64,000 nt of DNA, taken from positions 682,001 to 746,000 of the forward strand of contig NZ_BFCB01000002.1 of NCBI RefSeq assembly GCF_003569045.1, given 5' to 3'. The stretch is from Aggregatilinea lenta. GTDB lineage: Bacteria; Chloroflexota; Anaerolineae; Aggregatilineales; Aggregatilineaceae. The notes beneath the pieces were generated by a model. It did no database searches. It saw nothing but the letters and a program-made list of their open reading frames with translations, and was not told where the DNA came from. A program made the translations under genes and the position numbers. Of the stretch, positions 17,338 through 24,829 are shown in pieces. The stretch's first letter is position 1, and each line of letters starts with the position of its first letter.

Positions 17338-17901
17338 CTAGGAAACGTCCAGACGGCTGAATTGGTCGAGGATGGAATCCCATAGTCCGGCGACACCTAA
17401 AATCGATGCCCAATGCTCGATATACGGGTAATCCAGTGACACATGGTAATTCACCATCACGGCCAAAATGTCGCGCACGTGTTTATCAAGCAGCCTGCCA
17501 CCGCCCCAACGCAGTTTATGGAGGATGATATCTTCGGGCGTAAGGAACCAGGCTCGCTCTCCGGTCAAGGCCAGCGCGCCTTCGCGGCGGCGGGACAGGG
17601 CCTCCTCAGCAAACGCATCTCCCCTGACGACGAATAGATCCGCTTTCCAGAATCCATCGTTGACCGAAAAAGAACCGCCTCCAGCCGCTCGTGCCGTTTC
17701 TTCGCGGGGTACATACCAGCCCAGATCTTCAAATGCGACGATCAGCGGGTCCACAGCATCCGCATCGAGCGCCAGAGAGAGATCGATGTCTTCGGTGGTA
17801 CGCGGCTCGCCGTAATACGAGCTTGCCACGGAGCCGCCAATGGCGTAAGGAATCTGAAGGCGTTGAAGAACGGCGAGCAGCGCCTGCAAAAACGCCCTCA
17901 T
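17338..17901 (-). CDS. AbiEii-like nucleotidyltransferase
   Basis: A 187-residue protein of the nucleotidyltransferase superfamily: 'IGGSVASSYYG' (G23-S24) followed by D38-I-D40, with 'FLTPEDIILHKLRWG' at about residue 117 as in AbiEii/DUF6036-type proteins. Members include toxins of type IV-like toxin-antitoxin systems that nucleotidylate tRNA. It is coupled by a four-base overlap to the small gene at 17898, giving a two-gene unit. Whether this pair is a toxin-antitoxin system is inference. Not related in detail to the MNT protein at 9572. Confidence 0.75.
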   Translation of the reverse strand: MRAFLQALLAVLQRLQIPYAIGGSVASSYYGEPRTTEDIDLSLALDADAVDPLIVAFEDLGWYVPREETARAAGGGSFSVNDGFWKADLFVVRGDAFAEEALSRRREGALALTGERAWFLTPEDIILHKLRWGGGRLLDKHVRDILAVMVNYHVSLDYPYIEHWASILGVAGLWDSILDQFSRLDVS

Positions 17902-18107
17902 GCTTGCTGTTCTCGATCCAGCCGCCCGGCAGCCGACACGTCGTGGATGAACTCGATCATCTGGAACATCGCCTCAAGCCGCTCCTCCGGCGAGTAACGC
18001 GCGAGGCGCTTGAGGTGCTCGAAGTCCATCTCGCGGATCACCTGCTCGATGATCGCCATGGTTACGTCGCTTGTCTGGCCGGAATGCCCCCCCGGATCAG
18101 CCACCAT
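17898..18107 (-). CDS. Small protein coupled to AbiEii-like nucleotidyltransferase
   Basis: A 69-residue, mostly helical, acidic protein of unknown family. The chosen ATG at 18107 has GAGG and AGG upstream; a later ATG at 18059 (53 residues) lacks any visible RBS. The C-terminal half (IREMDFEHLKRLARYSPEER, then EAMFQMIEFI) looks like a helical protein-interaction segment. The stop overlaps the start of the nucleotidyltransferase (ATGA), so the proteins are made together. It could be a cognate antitoxin or a subunit; there is no direct evidence. Confidence 0.6.
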   Translation of the reverse strand: MVADPGGHSGQTSDVTMAIIEQVIREMDFEHLKRLARYSPEERLEAMFQMIEFIHDVSAAGRLDREQQA

Positions 18108-18168
18108 CAGCCTGCCCTCAATCTGCTGCCGTTGATGCCAGTATACACGACTCTGCGGGCAATTCCGC

Positions 18169-18528
18169 TCACGCCATGACCCGGCGCACGGCAAACACCG
18201 CCGCCAGCGCCAGCGCCCAGGCCGCATAGCCCACAACCAGCACCCGTCCCAGCGACCAGCCCGCTTTGGTCCCCTGCCACGCGATGATCATGAAGATCAG
18301 CGTGGGGATGATGTTCACCAGCAGCACGCCGGTGAACTCGGTCATGGTCGCCTGCTTGTCGTCCGCGCCCGCATACACGATCCACATGCCCAGCGGAATG
18401 TTCAACGGCATGACCGCCGCAATGGACGCAAACCCGCGCGAATAGTTGCGCAGCGCCGCGACCGCCAGGATGATCAGGATCGAGACCACCACCGGCAGGG
18501 TCTTGGCAACGTCGATATGAATGGGCAT
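18169..18528 (-). CDS. Small four-TM membrane protein (DUF3147/GlpM-like)
   Basis: A 119-residue protein with four hydrophobic segments (about 7-27, 37-53, 63-83 and 92-115), no long loops and no catalytic motifs. Size and topology resemble the DUF3147/GlpM family, whose role is not established. The ATG at 18528 has GGGAGA upstream; the longer frame to 18582 adds a non-homologous leader overlapping the terminator. It lies just downstream of the EF-G paralog but is separated from it by that terminator. Confidence 0.6.
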   Translation of the reverse strand: MPIHIDVAKTLPVVVSILIILAVAALRNYSRGFASIAAVMPLNIPLGMWIVYAGADDKQATMTEFTGVLLVNIIPTLIFMIIAWQGTKAGWSLGRVLVVGYAAWALALAAVFAVRRVMA

Positions 18529-18565
18529 AACTGCTCTCCCGGAGATCCCCCGCTGCAACCAGACG

Positions 18566-18595
18566 CAAAAACGGGGCGACACCGCTGCCGCCCCG
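18566..18595 (-). terminator. Intrinsic terminator of the EF-G paralog gene
   Basis: On the minus strand CGGGGCG and CGCCCCG form a 7-bp stem with a 10-nt loop, followed by TTTTTG. It lies about 28 bases after the EF-G stop. Confidence 0.85.
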
Positions 18596-18622
18596 CTGAA
18601 CTGACGTATTTCAGAAGCGTGA

Positions 18623-20695
18623 CTACGCTTCTTCCTTCTGCTTCTCGGCCTTCGCGATGATGTCCGCCTGGATGTTGCCCGGCACGCGCTCGTAGCGCGA
18701 GAACTCCATCGTGAACACGCCGCGCCCCGCCGTCATCGAGCGCAGGTCGTTGCTGTAACGCTGCACTTCGGCCAGCGGCACTTCGGCGGTGACCACGCTG
18801 CGGCCCACTTCGGTTTCCATGCCCATCACACGCCCGCGCCGGGTGTTCATGTCGCCCATGATGTCGCCCATGTTCTCTTCGGGCACCACCACGCGGACCG
18901 TCATGATCGGCTCCAGCAAGGCGGGACCCGCCTGCTCGAACGCCTCGCGGAACGCGCCGCGCCCGGCGATCTGGAACGCGATGTCCTTCGAGTCGACCGG
19001 GTGCATCTTGCCGTCGAACACGACGGCCTTCACGAACTTGACCGGGAACCCGGCCACAACGCCGCCTTCGAGCGCCTGCCGCACGCCCTTTTCGGTCGAG
19101 GAGACGAACTGCTGGCTGATCGCGCCGCCGACGACTTCGTTGGCGAACTCGAACTCACCCGTGTCCAGCGGCTCGACGCGCAGGTGCACTTCGCCGAACT
19201 GCCCCGCGCCGCCCGTCTGCTTCTTGTGGCGGTAGACCGCGCTGGCCGTGCGGGTGATCGTCTCCTGGTACGGCACCTTCGGCAGGGCGGTATCCAGCCC
19301 AACGCCCATCCGCTCGGCGCGGCTGATCGCCACGTCGATGTGCGTGCCGCCCATGCCTTCCATAATCGTTTCCTTGGTGGCCGCGTCCTGCCGCCACTTC
19401 AGCGTCGGGTCGGCGTGGCCGATGCTGGTGAGCACCTCGCCCATCTTCGCGCCGTCGCTCTGGCTGCGCGGGGACAGCGCTACCGAATAGACCGGCATCG
19501 GGAACTGCGGCGGGACCACGAGCTTGTTGGTGCCCTTCGCCAGGGTATGCCCGGTGTGCGTGCCGCGCAGCTTGGACACCACCGCGATGTCGCCCGCGTG
19601 CACCACATCCAGCGATTCCGCGTTTTCGCCGCGCATCGTGGACAGGCTGCCCATACGCTCGTCTTCGCCCGTTTCCAGGTTCTTAAGCGCGTCGTTCGGC
19701 TTGAGTGAGCCGCTGAACAGGCGGAAATAGCTCTGCGTGCCGTACTTGTCGGTGTAGCTGTGGAAGACGTACGCCAACGCGGGACCGCTGTCGTTAAGCG
19801 GCGGACCCATGACTTCGATTTCGGCGTCGGGTGCGGCCTGCACCATCACACCGCGCTCGCTCGGCGGCACGACATAGACGGTCAGCGCTTCCAGCAGGGC
19901 CTGCACGCCAATGTTGTGCGTCGCGCTGGTCACGAAGACCGGCACCACGCGCAGGTCCGCGCTGCGGGCGGCTTTGCGCAGCCCCTGGCGCACTTCGTCA
20001 TCCGACAGTTCTTCAGTGTCGAAATACTTCTCAAGCAGCGCGTCGTCGGCTTCGGCGGCGGCTTCGGTTAGCTCCAGCCGCGCTTCCGCAATAGCATCCG
20101 CCATGTCGGCGGGCACGTCGCCGGTCTTGCTGCCATCGCCCAGGAATGCCTTCTGCGTCAGGACGTTGACCACGCCCGAAAAATCGGCCTGGGAGCCAAG
20201 CGGCAGCACGACGGGCACGAAGCGGTTACCTGGGAAGCGGGTGCGCAGCCCTTCGAGCGCGTTGTTAAAGTTCGCGTTCTCGCGGTCCATCTTGTTGATG
20301 ACGACCAGCACCGGCAGACGGAACTCGCGCGCGTAATCAAACGCCAGCTCCGTGCCCACTTCGGGGCCGGACACGGCGTCTACGACCACCAGCACCGCAT
20401 CGGCGACACGCACCGCGTTTTTGGCCTCGCCCATAAAGTCCACGAAGCCGGGCGCGTCCAGCACGTTGACTTTGCAGCCCGAATGCTCCAGTGCGACCAA
20501 AGCGGTATAGATCGACATCGTGCGCTCGTGTTCTTCTTCGTCAAAGTCGGCAACGGTGTTGCGTTCTTCAACTTTGCCCATACGTGTCGTGGCGCCGGTG
20601 GCGAACAGCATACTCTCAACGAGGCTGGTCTTGCCGGCGCCCTGGTGGCCCACCAGGGCAACATTCCTCAAGTTTTCAGTCGTGTATTCCTTCAT
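18623..20695 (-). CDS. EF-G-like translational GTPase (EF-G2-type paralog)
   Basis: A 690-residue translational GTPase. G1 loop GHQGAGKT (about 16-23), G3 'DAPGF' (about 80), G4 'NKMD' (about 134), then the EF-G domains II-V, including 'YRHKKQTGGAGQFGEV' (about 480) of domain IV and 'RRGRVMGME' (about 615) of domain V. Switch I reads 'NTVADFDEEEHERTMSI' rather than the classic 'ERERGITI', which marks the EF-G2-like subgroup, not the housekeeping FusA. EF-G2 proteins act in a stress, recycling or still undefined role on ribosomes. RBS GGAGG ten bases upstream of the ATG. Monocistronic by position. Confidence 0.88.
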   Translation of the reverse strand: MKEYTTENLRNVALVGHQGAGKTSLVESMLFATGATTRMGKVEERNTVADFDEEEHERTMSIYTALVALEHSGCKVNVLDAPGFVDFMGEAKNAVRVADAVLVVVDAVSGPEVGTELAFDYAREFRLPVLVVINKMDRENANFNNALEGLRTRFPGNRFVPVVLPLGSQADFSGVVNVLTQKAFLGDGSKTGDVPADMADAIAEARLELTEAAAEADDALLEKYFDTEELSDDEVRQGLRKAARSADLRVVPVFVTSATHNIGVQALLEALTVYVVPPSERGVMVQAAPDAEIEVMGPPLNDSGPALAYVFHSYTDKYGTQSYFRLFSGSLKPNDALKNLETGEDERMGSLSTMRGENAESLDVVHAGDIAVVSKLRGTHTGHTLAKGTNKLVVPPQFPMPVYSVALSPRSQSDGAKMGEVLTSIGHADPTLKWRQDAATKETIMEGMGGTHIDVAISRAERMGVGLDTALPKVPYQETITRTASAVYRHKKQTGGAGQFGEVHLRVEPLDTGEFEFANEVVGGAISQQFVSSTEKGVRQALEGGVVAGFPVKFVKAVVFDGKMHPVDSKDIAFQIAGRGAFREAFEQAGPALLEPIMTVRVVVPEENMGDIMGDMNTRRGRVMGMETEVGRSVVTAEVPLAEVQRYSNDLRSMTAGRGVFTMEFSRYERVPGNIQADIIAKAEKQKEEA

Positions 20696-20939
20696 TCAGC
20701 CAAAGCCTCCGAAACAAAGCAATGAATGGGACCTTCAAACGAGAATTTACAGCAGCAAGTCGCCGCCAAGAGGGAACCCGTTCGTAAAGTAAAGTTGGCG
20801 TGGATTTTACGTGGTGGGCAGGCAAAAGTCAAAGGATTTGGCGGCGGGGCGCGTTTGCCGGGCGTCCGGCGCGCGGATGGCTGGACACGACGCCCCGCAC
20901 CCGCTAAGATCAGCATGATCGATGTCAGGAGACAGAACA

Positions 20940-21902
20940 ATGCAGACAGCAGAGCAGCAGCAGTTGCAAGGCTATGAAGCGGCGCGGCAGGGCGCGGCGT
21001 TCTGGCGCGTCCCCGACCCCGGCACGGTCGTCGTGCGCGGCCAGGACCCGCAGGGATTCATCCAGCGCCAGACGACGAACGACGTACAGCAGCTCGCACC
21101 GGGACGCTCGCAGGTGACGGTGCTCACGTCCGCCACGGCGCGCATTCTGGACGTGTGGCGGCTGTTCGTCGAGCCGGACGGCATCGGGATCGTCACGCTG
21201 CCGGGGCGCGGGGCGCTCACGGCGCGCTACTTGCAGGGCCGCATCTTCTTTATGGACAAAGTCACCGCGACGAATGAAAGCGCCGCGTGGGCGCAGATCG
21301 AGCTGGCCGGGCCGGACGCCGCGCGCGCGCTGGGCCTGGACGCCCTGCCCGCGCCGGACCAGATCGCGGAGGTCACGCTGGGCGGCGTCACGATGCGCGC
21401 CACCGGCCAGGGCGCGACGTGCCTGCTGCTGGTCCCGGCAGATGGCGCGGATTCGGTCGTGGCGGCGCTGGCGGAACACGGCGCGGTCGAGCTGAGCGCG
21501 GCGGCCCGCGACGTCGTGCGCGTCGAGGATGGCGTCCCCGGCCTGCACGAGCTGACCGAGGACTTCACCCCGCTCGAAGCGCGGCTGGACGACACCATTT
21601 CGCTCAGCAAGGGCTGCTACACCGGCCAGGAAGTGCTGGCCCGGCAGGTCAACTACGACAAGATCACGCGGCGGCTGACCGGGCTGCGGCTGCCCGCCGA
21701 AGTGCCGGTCGGGGCGGCGGTCGCTGTCGAGGGCCGCACCGTGGGCGAGGTGACTTCCGTAGTCCGCTCACCCAAGTTGGGCTGGCTGGCGCTGGCCGTG
21801 ATCAAGCGGCCCCACCACGAGCCGGACACGACCCTCGCCGTGCAGATAGACGGCAGCACACTTCCGGCGACGACTGCCGCGCTGCCTTTCGCTGACCGCT
21901 AA
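20940..21902 (+). CDS. YgfZ/GcvT-fold folate-binding protein
   Basis: A 320-residue protein with the YgfZ signature K-G-C-Y-x-G-Q-E (about residue 223) inside a GcvT-like fold ('VVVRGQDPQGFIQRQTTND' region at about 32-50, cut here for length). YgfZ proteins bind folate and help assemble or repair certain Fe-S enzymes. The Cys of the motif is present. Start ATG at 20940 has AGGAGA nine bases upstream; the ATG at 20922 is weaker. Followed by a good terminator. The IscA/ErpA gene at 22860 nearby is a second Fe-S assembly protein. Confidence 0.85.
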   Translation: MQTAEQQQLQGYEAARQGAAFWRVPDPGTVVVRGQDPQGFIQRQTTNDVQQLAPGRSQVTVLTSATARILDVWRLFVEPDGIGIVTLPGRGALTARYLQGRIFFMDKVTATNESAAWAQIELAGPDAARALGLDALPAPDQIAEVTLGGVTMRATGQGATCLLLVPADGADSVVAALAEHGAVELSAAARDVVRVEDGVPGLHELTEDFTPLEARLDDTISLSKGCYTGQEVLARQVNYDKITRRLTGLRLPAEVPVGAAVAVEGRTVGEVTSVVRSPKLGWLALAVIKRPHHEPDTTLAVQIDGSTLPATTAALPFADR

Positions 21903-21928
21903 ATCGCCCGCATTGCATGGGTAACGTC

Positions 21929-21961
21929 GGCCCCCGATCCGTGACGAATCGGGGGCCTTTT
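21929..21961 (+). terminator. Intrinsic terminator of the YgfZ-like gene
   Basis: GGCCCCCGAT and ATCGGGGGCC form a 10-bp perfect stem with a 9-nt loop and TTTT after it. Confidence 0.88.
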
Positions 21962-21987
21962 GTCGTTCCAGTTAGGATCGACATGGC

Positions 21988-22140
21988 GAGTTTAAGAAAC
22001 CATTTGAAAAGTGACGTCGATTCGCGTTTTCCCCCGCCCTAACCCCTCCCCCATGAAGAGCTGGGGGCTTCAAAACCTGCTTTTCTCCCTTCCCTCCTTG
22101 TAGGGGAAGGGCTGGGGATGTGGGTTTCCGTACACACTCT
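21988..22140. mobile_element. MITE-like element with imperfect terminal repeats and type C core
   Basis: This gap (21903-22222) has no gene apart from the terminator. Left end GAGTTTAAGAAACC and the inverted right end (GAGTGTGTACGGAAACC on the minus strand, ending at about 22139) are imperfect inverted repeats. The core (about 22026-22125) is a reverse-strand copy of the type C repeat at 2000 and 44950: CCCTAACCCCTCCCCC ... GGGGAAGGGCTGGGG. 'CCATTTGAAAA' inside the left end also occurs in the element at 27919. Confidence 0.55.
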
Positions 22141-22222
22141 AACAGCCAGTGAAGCTTGACAAAGTCGCAGGCGACCGCAAAAATTAATATGCTCGGTCCT
22201 GGCATTGACAAGGCCTGCTTAC

Positions 22223-22762
22223 ATGACTCGCTACAGTCCCGACCTTCACGTCCTCGGCGCAGCCGTCCTGTCCATTCTCGGCACCACCCGCTTTAGCGAG
22301 CTTCAGCCCTATTTTCACCGCTATGGCATCTATAACTACGATCCGGACGTGTATTATCCCATCGGGCCATTAGTCGAGATGGTTGACGACCTCGTGCGCG
22401 ACCGCCAGCGTATCGACAGCGCCTTCGACCTGTTCAGCCTTGGCGTGGCGAATGGCCGGTCCATACCCGTCACGCCGGAGCTGGACAGCCTCGACAAAGT
22501 GCTGCTGTCGTGGCCCGGCGTTCACACTCAGATCTACCGGGGCGCGGACATCGGCTATGTCCGGTGCGAGCAACTGGATGTGCAGGATTTCGTGCTGCAC
22601 TTCCGCTGGCCGTGGTCGGACGGCCTCGCGTACGGCACGATCTACGGCATGTGTCTGCGCTTCTTGCCGCCCAACACGAAGTTCGCCGTCTATTACGACG
22701 AGGATGCGCCGCGTGCGGACTTCGGCGCGGACGAGACGGTGATCCACGTCGAGTGGCAGTAA
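22223..22762 (+). CDS. Conserved-looking protein of unknown function
   Basis: A 179-residue soluble protein I cannot place. It has an N-terminal helical region and a C-terminal alpha/beta region with the motif 'YGTIYGMCLRFLPP' followed by 'FAVYYDEDAPRADFG' and a final 'VIHVEW', a compact ligand-binding-like layout. No enzyme motif, signal peptide or membrane segment. The ATG at 22223 has AAGG ten bases upstream; an upstream TTG at 22205 would add six residues. It could be a stand-alone sensory domain, but this is a guess from shape only. It is convergent with the IscA-type gene, sharing a bidirectional terminator. Confidence 0.55.
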   Translation: MTRYSPDLHVLGAAVLSILGTTRFSELQPYFHRYGIYNYDPDVYYPIGPLVEMVDDLVRDRQRIDSAFDLFSLGVANGRSIPVTPELDSLDKVLLSWPGVHTQIYRGADIGYVRCEQLDVQDFVLHFRWPWSDGLAYGTIYGMCLRFLPPNTKFAVYYDEDAPRADFGADETVIHVEWQ

Positions 22763-22794
22763 CCCCGCCGTCCCTGAACGCGGAAATGAACGTA

Positions 22795-22830
22795 AAAAAG
22801 AAGCCGGACGCTGCCGCCCGGCTTCTTTTT
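22795..22830. terminator. Bidirectional terminator between convergent genes
   Basis: AAAAAGAAGCCGG and CCGGCTTCTTTTT form a 13-bp perfect inverted repeat with a 10-nt loop; it has A-run and T-run flanks, so it can stop transcription from both sides. Confidence 0.92.
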
Positions 22831-22859
22831 ATTCACGCTGTGGTGAAAAACTGGTGGGC

Positions 22860-23294
22860 TTAATGCCCGCCGCAACTGCACCCGCCGCCGCTGTAGTCGT
22901 CGGCTTCGCTGTCCGAGCTGCGGAACGAGTGGCCGCAGCCACATGAGGACACGGCATTGGGATTGTTGATGGCAAACCCGCCGCCCATGAGGCTGTCCAC
23001 GTAATCGATCTCCGCGCCGCGCAGATACTCGAGGCTCATCGGGTCCACGACCAGCTTGACGCCGCCCGTCTCGACCACGTTGTCCTGCGGGTAGAATTGA
23101 TTTTCAAATGCCATACCGTACGACATGCCAGAGCAGCCGCCGCCCTGAACAAACACGCGCAAGGCGTGATCGGCCAGATCGCGCGACGTCAGAAGCTCTT
23201 GAATTTTGTCCATGGCCGCCGGGGTAACGGTCAGGATGGAGGTTTCCACGCCTACCGAGACTTGCTCCAGATCAGTCTGAGCAACTTCCGCCAT
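22860..23294 (-). CDS. Iron-sulfur cluster insertion protein (IscA/ErpA/HesB family)
   Basis: A 144-residue A-type carrier protein. The three conserved cysteines are present: C54 (GGCSGMSYG) and C118/C120 (SSCGCGHSF). The protein carries or inserts Fe-S clusters in the cytoplasm. It is longer than the usual 105-120 residues: about 20 extra residues at each end, and a C-terminal tail with C139, C141 and H144 (GGGCSCGGH) that could bind metal. RBS AGAGGAG seven bases upstream. It has its own promoter and no operon partner. Confidence 0.92.
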   Translation of the reverse strand: MAEVAQTDLEQVSVGVETSILTVTPAAMDKIQELLTSRDLADHALRVFVQGGGCSGMSYGMAFENQFYPQDNVVETGGVKLVVDPMSLEYLRGAEIDYVDSLMGGGFAINNPNAVSSCGCGHSFRSSDSEADDYSGGGCSCGGH

Positions 23295-23344
23295 GATATG
23301 CTCCTCTAAAGTGTAGCGATGCTGCTGAACGATGATTGTAAAGT

Positions 23345-23373
23345 AGTGTAACAGATCTGGCGGATCGCGTCAA
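23345..23373 (-). promoter_or_regulatory. Sigma70-type promoter of the IscA/ErpA-family gene
   Basis: On the minus strand TTGACG (23368-23373), a 17-base spacer, then TACACT (23345-23350). About 45 bases of leader follow to the ATG at 23294. Confidence 0.8.
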
Positions 23374-23474
23374 TTTAGATGATGGTTATTTAATAAATAG
23401 GTGAGGTTTGGCGGATGTAAGGTGCCAATTGTCATGCTAGGCGGGCGTGACGTGTCTCATTTCCTGACCTTGAA

Positions 23475-23572
23475 AACGGGCAAAACGGGCGGAGCAAGCC
23501 CCGCCCGTACGAGAACCAACGTTCGGAAACTCCGCACGTTGTGGGGGCGTGTTGCGATACGCCCCCACAACG
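23475..23572. repeat. A2 and A1 palindromic repeats
   Basis: A2 in reverse orientation at about 23478-23504 (GGGCGGAGCAAGC, CCCGCCC) and A1 at about 23542-23569 (GGGGGCGTGTTGCGATACGC then CCCC). They occupy most of the gap between the IscA promoter and the end of the MFS gene. Confidence 0.8.
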
Positions 23573-23580
23573 CGAACCCT

Positions 23581-24777
23581 CTACCCCTCCCGCTCGCGCG
23601 GCAGACCGATCAGCAGCGCCAGCGGTCCCGCCAGCAGCAGCCACATCGTCGCGCCGAGTCCCACCGCCTGCGCGGCGAGGCCCAGCGCCAGCGGGATCAG
23701 GCTGCCCACCAGCCCGGCGACGTTGTTCGCCGCCAGCGCGGTTCCGCTGCGACCCGGCAGCGCGTCGTACAGCTTCGCCTGCAAGACCGCATACCACCCG
23801 GCGTTGAGCAGTCCCAGCACGCCGAGCAGCACGATCTTTAGCGGCACGGACGCGACCAGCAGAAACGCGGGATAGGCGGCGGCCATCAGCAGCGCGCTGA
23901 TCCGCAGGATGCGCAAACCGGGCACGCGGTCAAGCAGCGGGATAATCAGCAAGTCGCTGACCAGCCCCGCCCCGGTCCACACCGCGACGGCCAGCCCGGC
24001 TTGCTCGCCGGACACGCCCACCACGTCCACGAAGTACAGCGCCAGCAGGCTGTAGAGGATGTCCAGCATCAGGTCGGACGCCTGGAGCAGCACCAGCCAG
24101 CGCAGCACGTCGCGCTGCCGGATGGCGCGCATCGCCTGGATCAGCGCCGCGCGCAGCCCGATTGGCGCGTCGTCCGCATCCGCGACGCCGTTGGCCGGGA
24201 AGCGCACGCGCCCCGCCGCCAGCGTCAGGACCAGCGCGAATGCTGCAAAGCCCACGAACAGCCCGCGCCAGCCCACGCCTGCGGCCAACGCCGCGCCGAG
24301 CACCAGCGGCCCGCTGACCATGCCGAGCGATCCGGCGAAGGTCCAGTGCGCCATGTTCTGCTCGCGGCGATCCGGCTCGGCATCCATCAGCGCCGCCTGC
24401 GACAGGCTGACGAACGCGCCCGACGCCGGGTAGAGCAGCAGGAACGCGACCAGCAGCGGCACGAAGCTCCCGCTGCCTGCCGCCATCAGCAGCGCCGCGC
24501 CGAACGCCACGCCGCCGCCCAGGATCAGCACACGGCGTCGCCACAGGTCGCTCAGGATGCCGAGCGCCGGTTCGACCACGCTGCTGAACAGGCCGGGCAC
24601 GCTGAGCAGCACGCCGATTTGGATGTAAGTCAGGTTGAAGTCTGTGCGGATGAGCGGCCAGGCGGTTTCACGCGCGCCGAAGACCAGCTCGTCGAGGAAT
24701 TCGATTAGAAGCAGGATGAGGAGAAATCGGGAGAAATGACGGAACAGGTTAGCAGGTCAACGGTGACGGTCGCGCAT
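23581..24777 (-). pseudogene. MFS transporter with in-frame TGA at codon 7
   Basis: A 12-TM-type major facilitator reading frame. From the ATG at 24777 (AAGGA nine bases upstream) the frame reads MRDRHR, then TGA (24757-24759), then continues open and MFS-like: 'FLLILLLIEFLDELVFGARE' is the first membrane segment, followed by 'LLSVPGLFSSVVEP' and the loop 'GILSDLWRRR' typical of motif A. The only uninterrupted start with a standard codon is GTG at 24612, which would lose TM1 and has no RBS. So the gene is either broken by a recent stop, uses a rare start codon, or contains a sequencing error. The rest of the frame to 23581 is intact. Confidence 0.65.
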
Positions 24778-24829
24778 GATGCATTCCTTTCGTCTACGCC
24801 GGTGCGGCCCGGCAGGACCAATAACAGCG

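Noticed and set aside
18108-18236. N-terminal extension of the small gene before AbiEii-like gene
   Set aside because: The extra 43 residues are Trp/Arg/Cys-rich, overlap the membrane protein gene, and the ATG at 18107 has the RBS.
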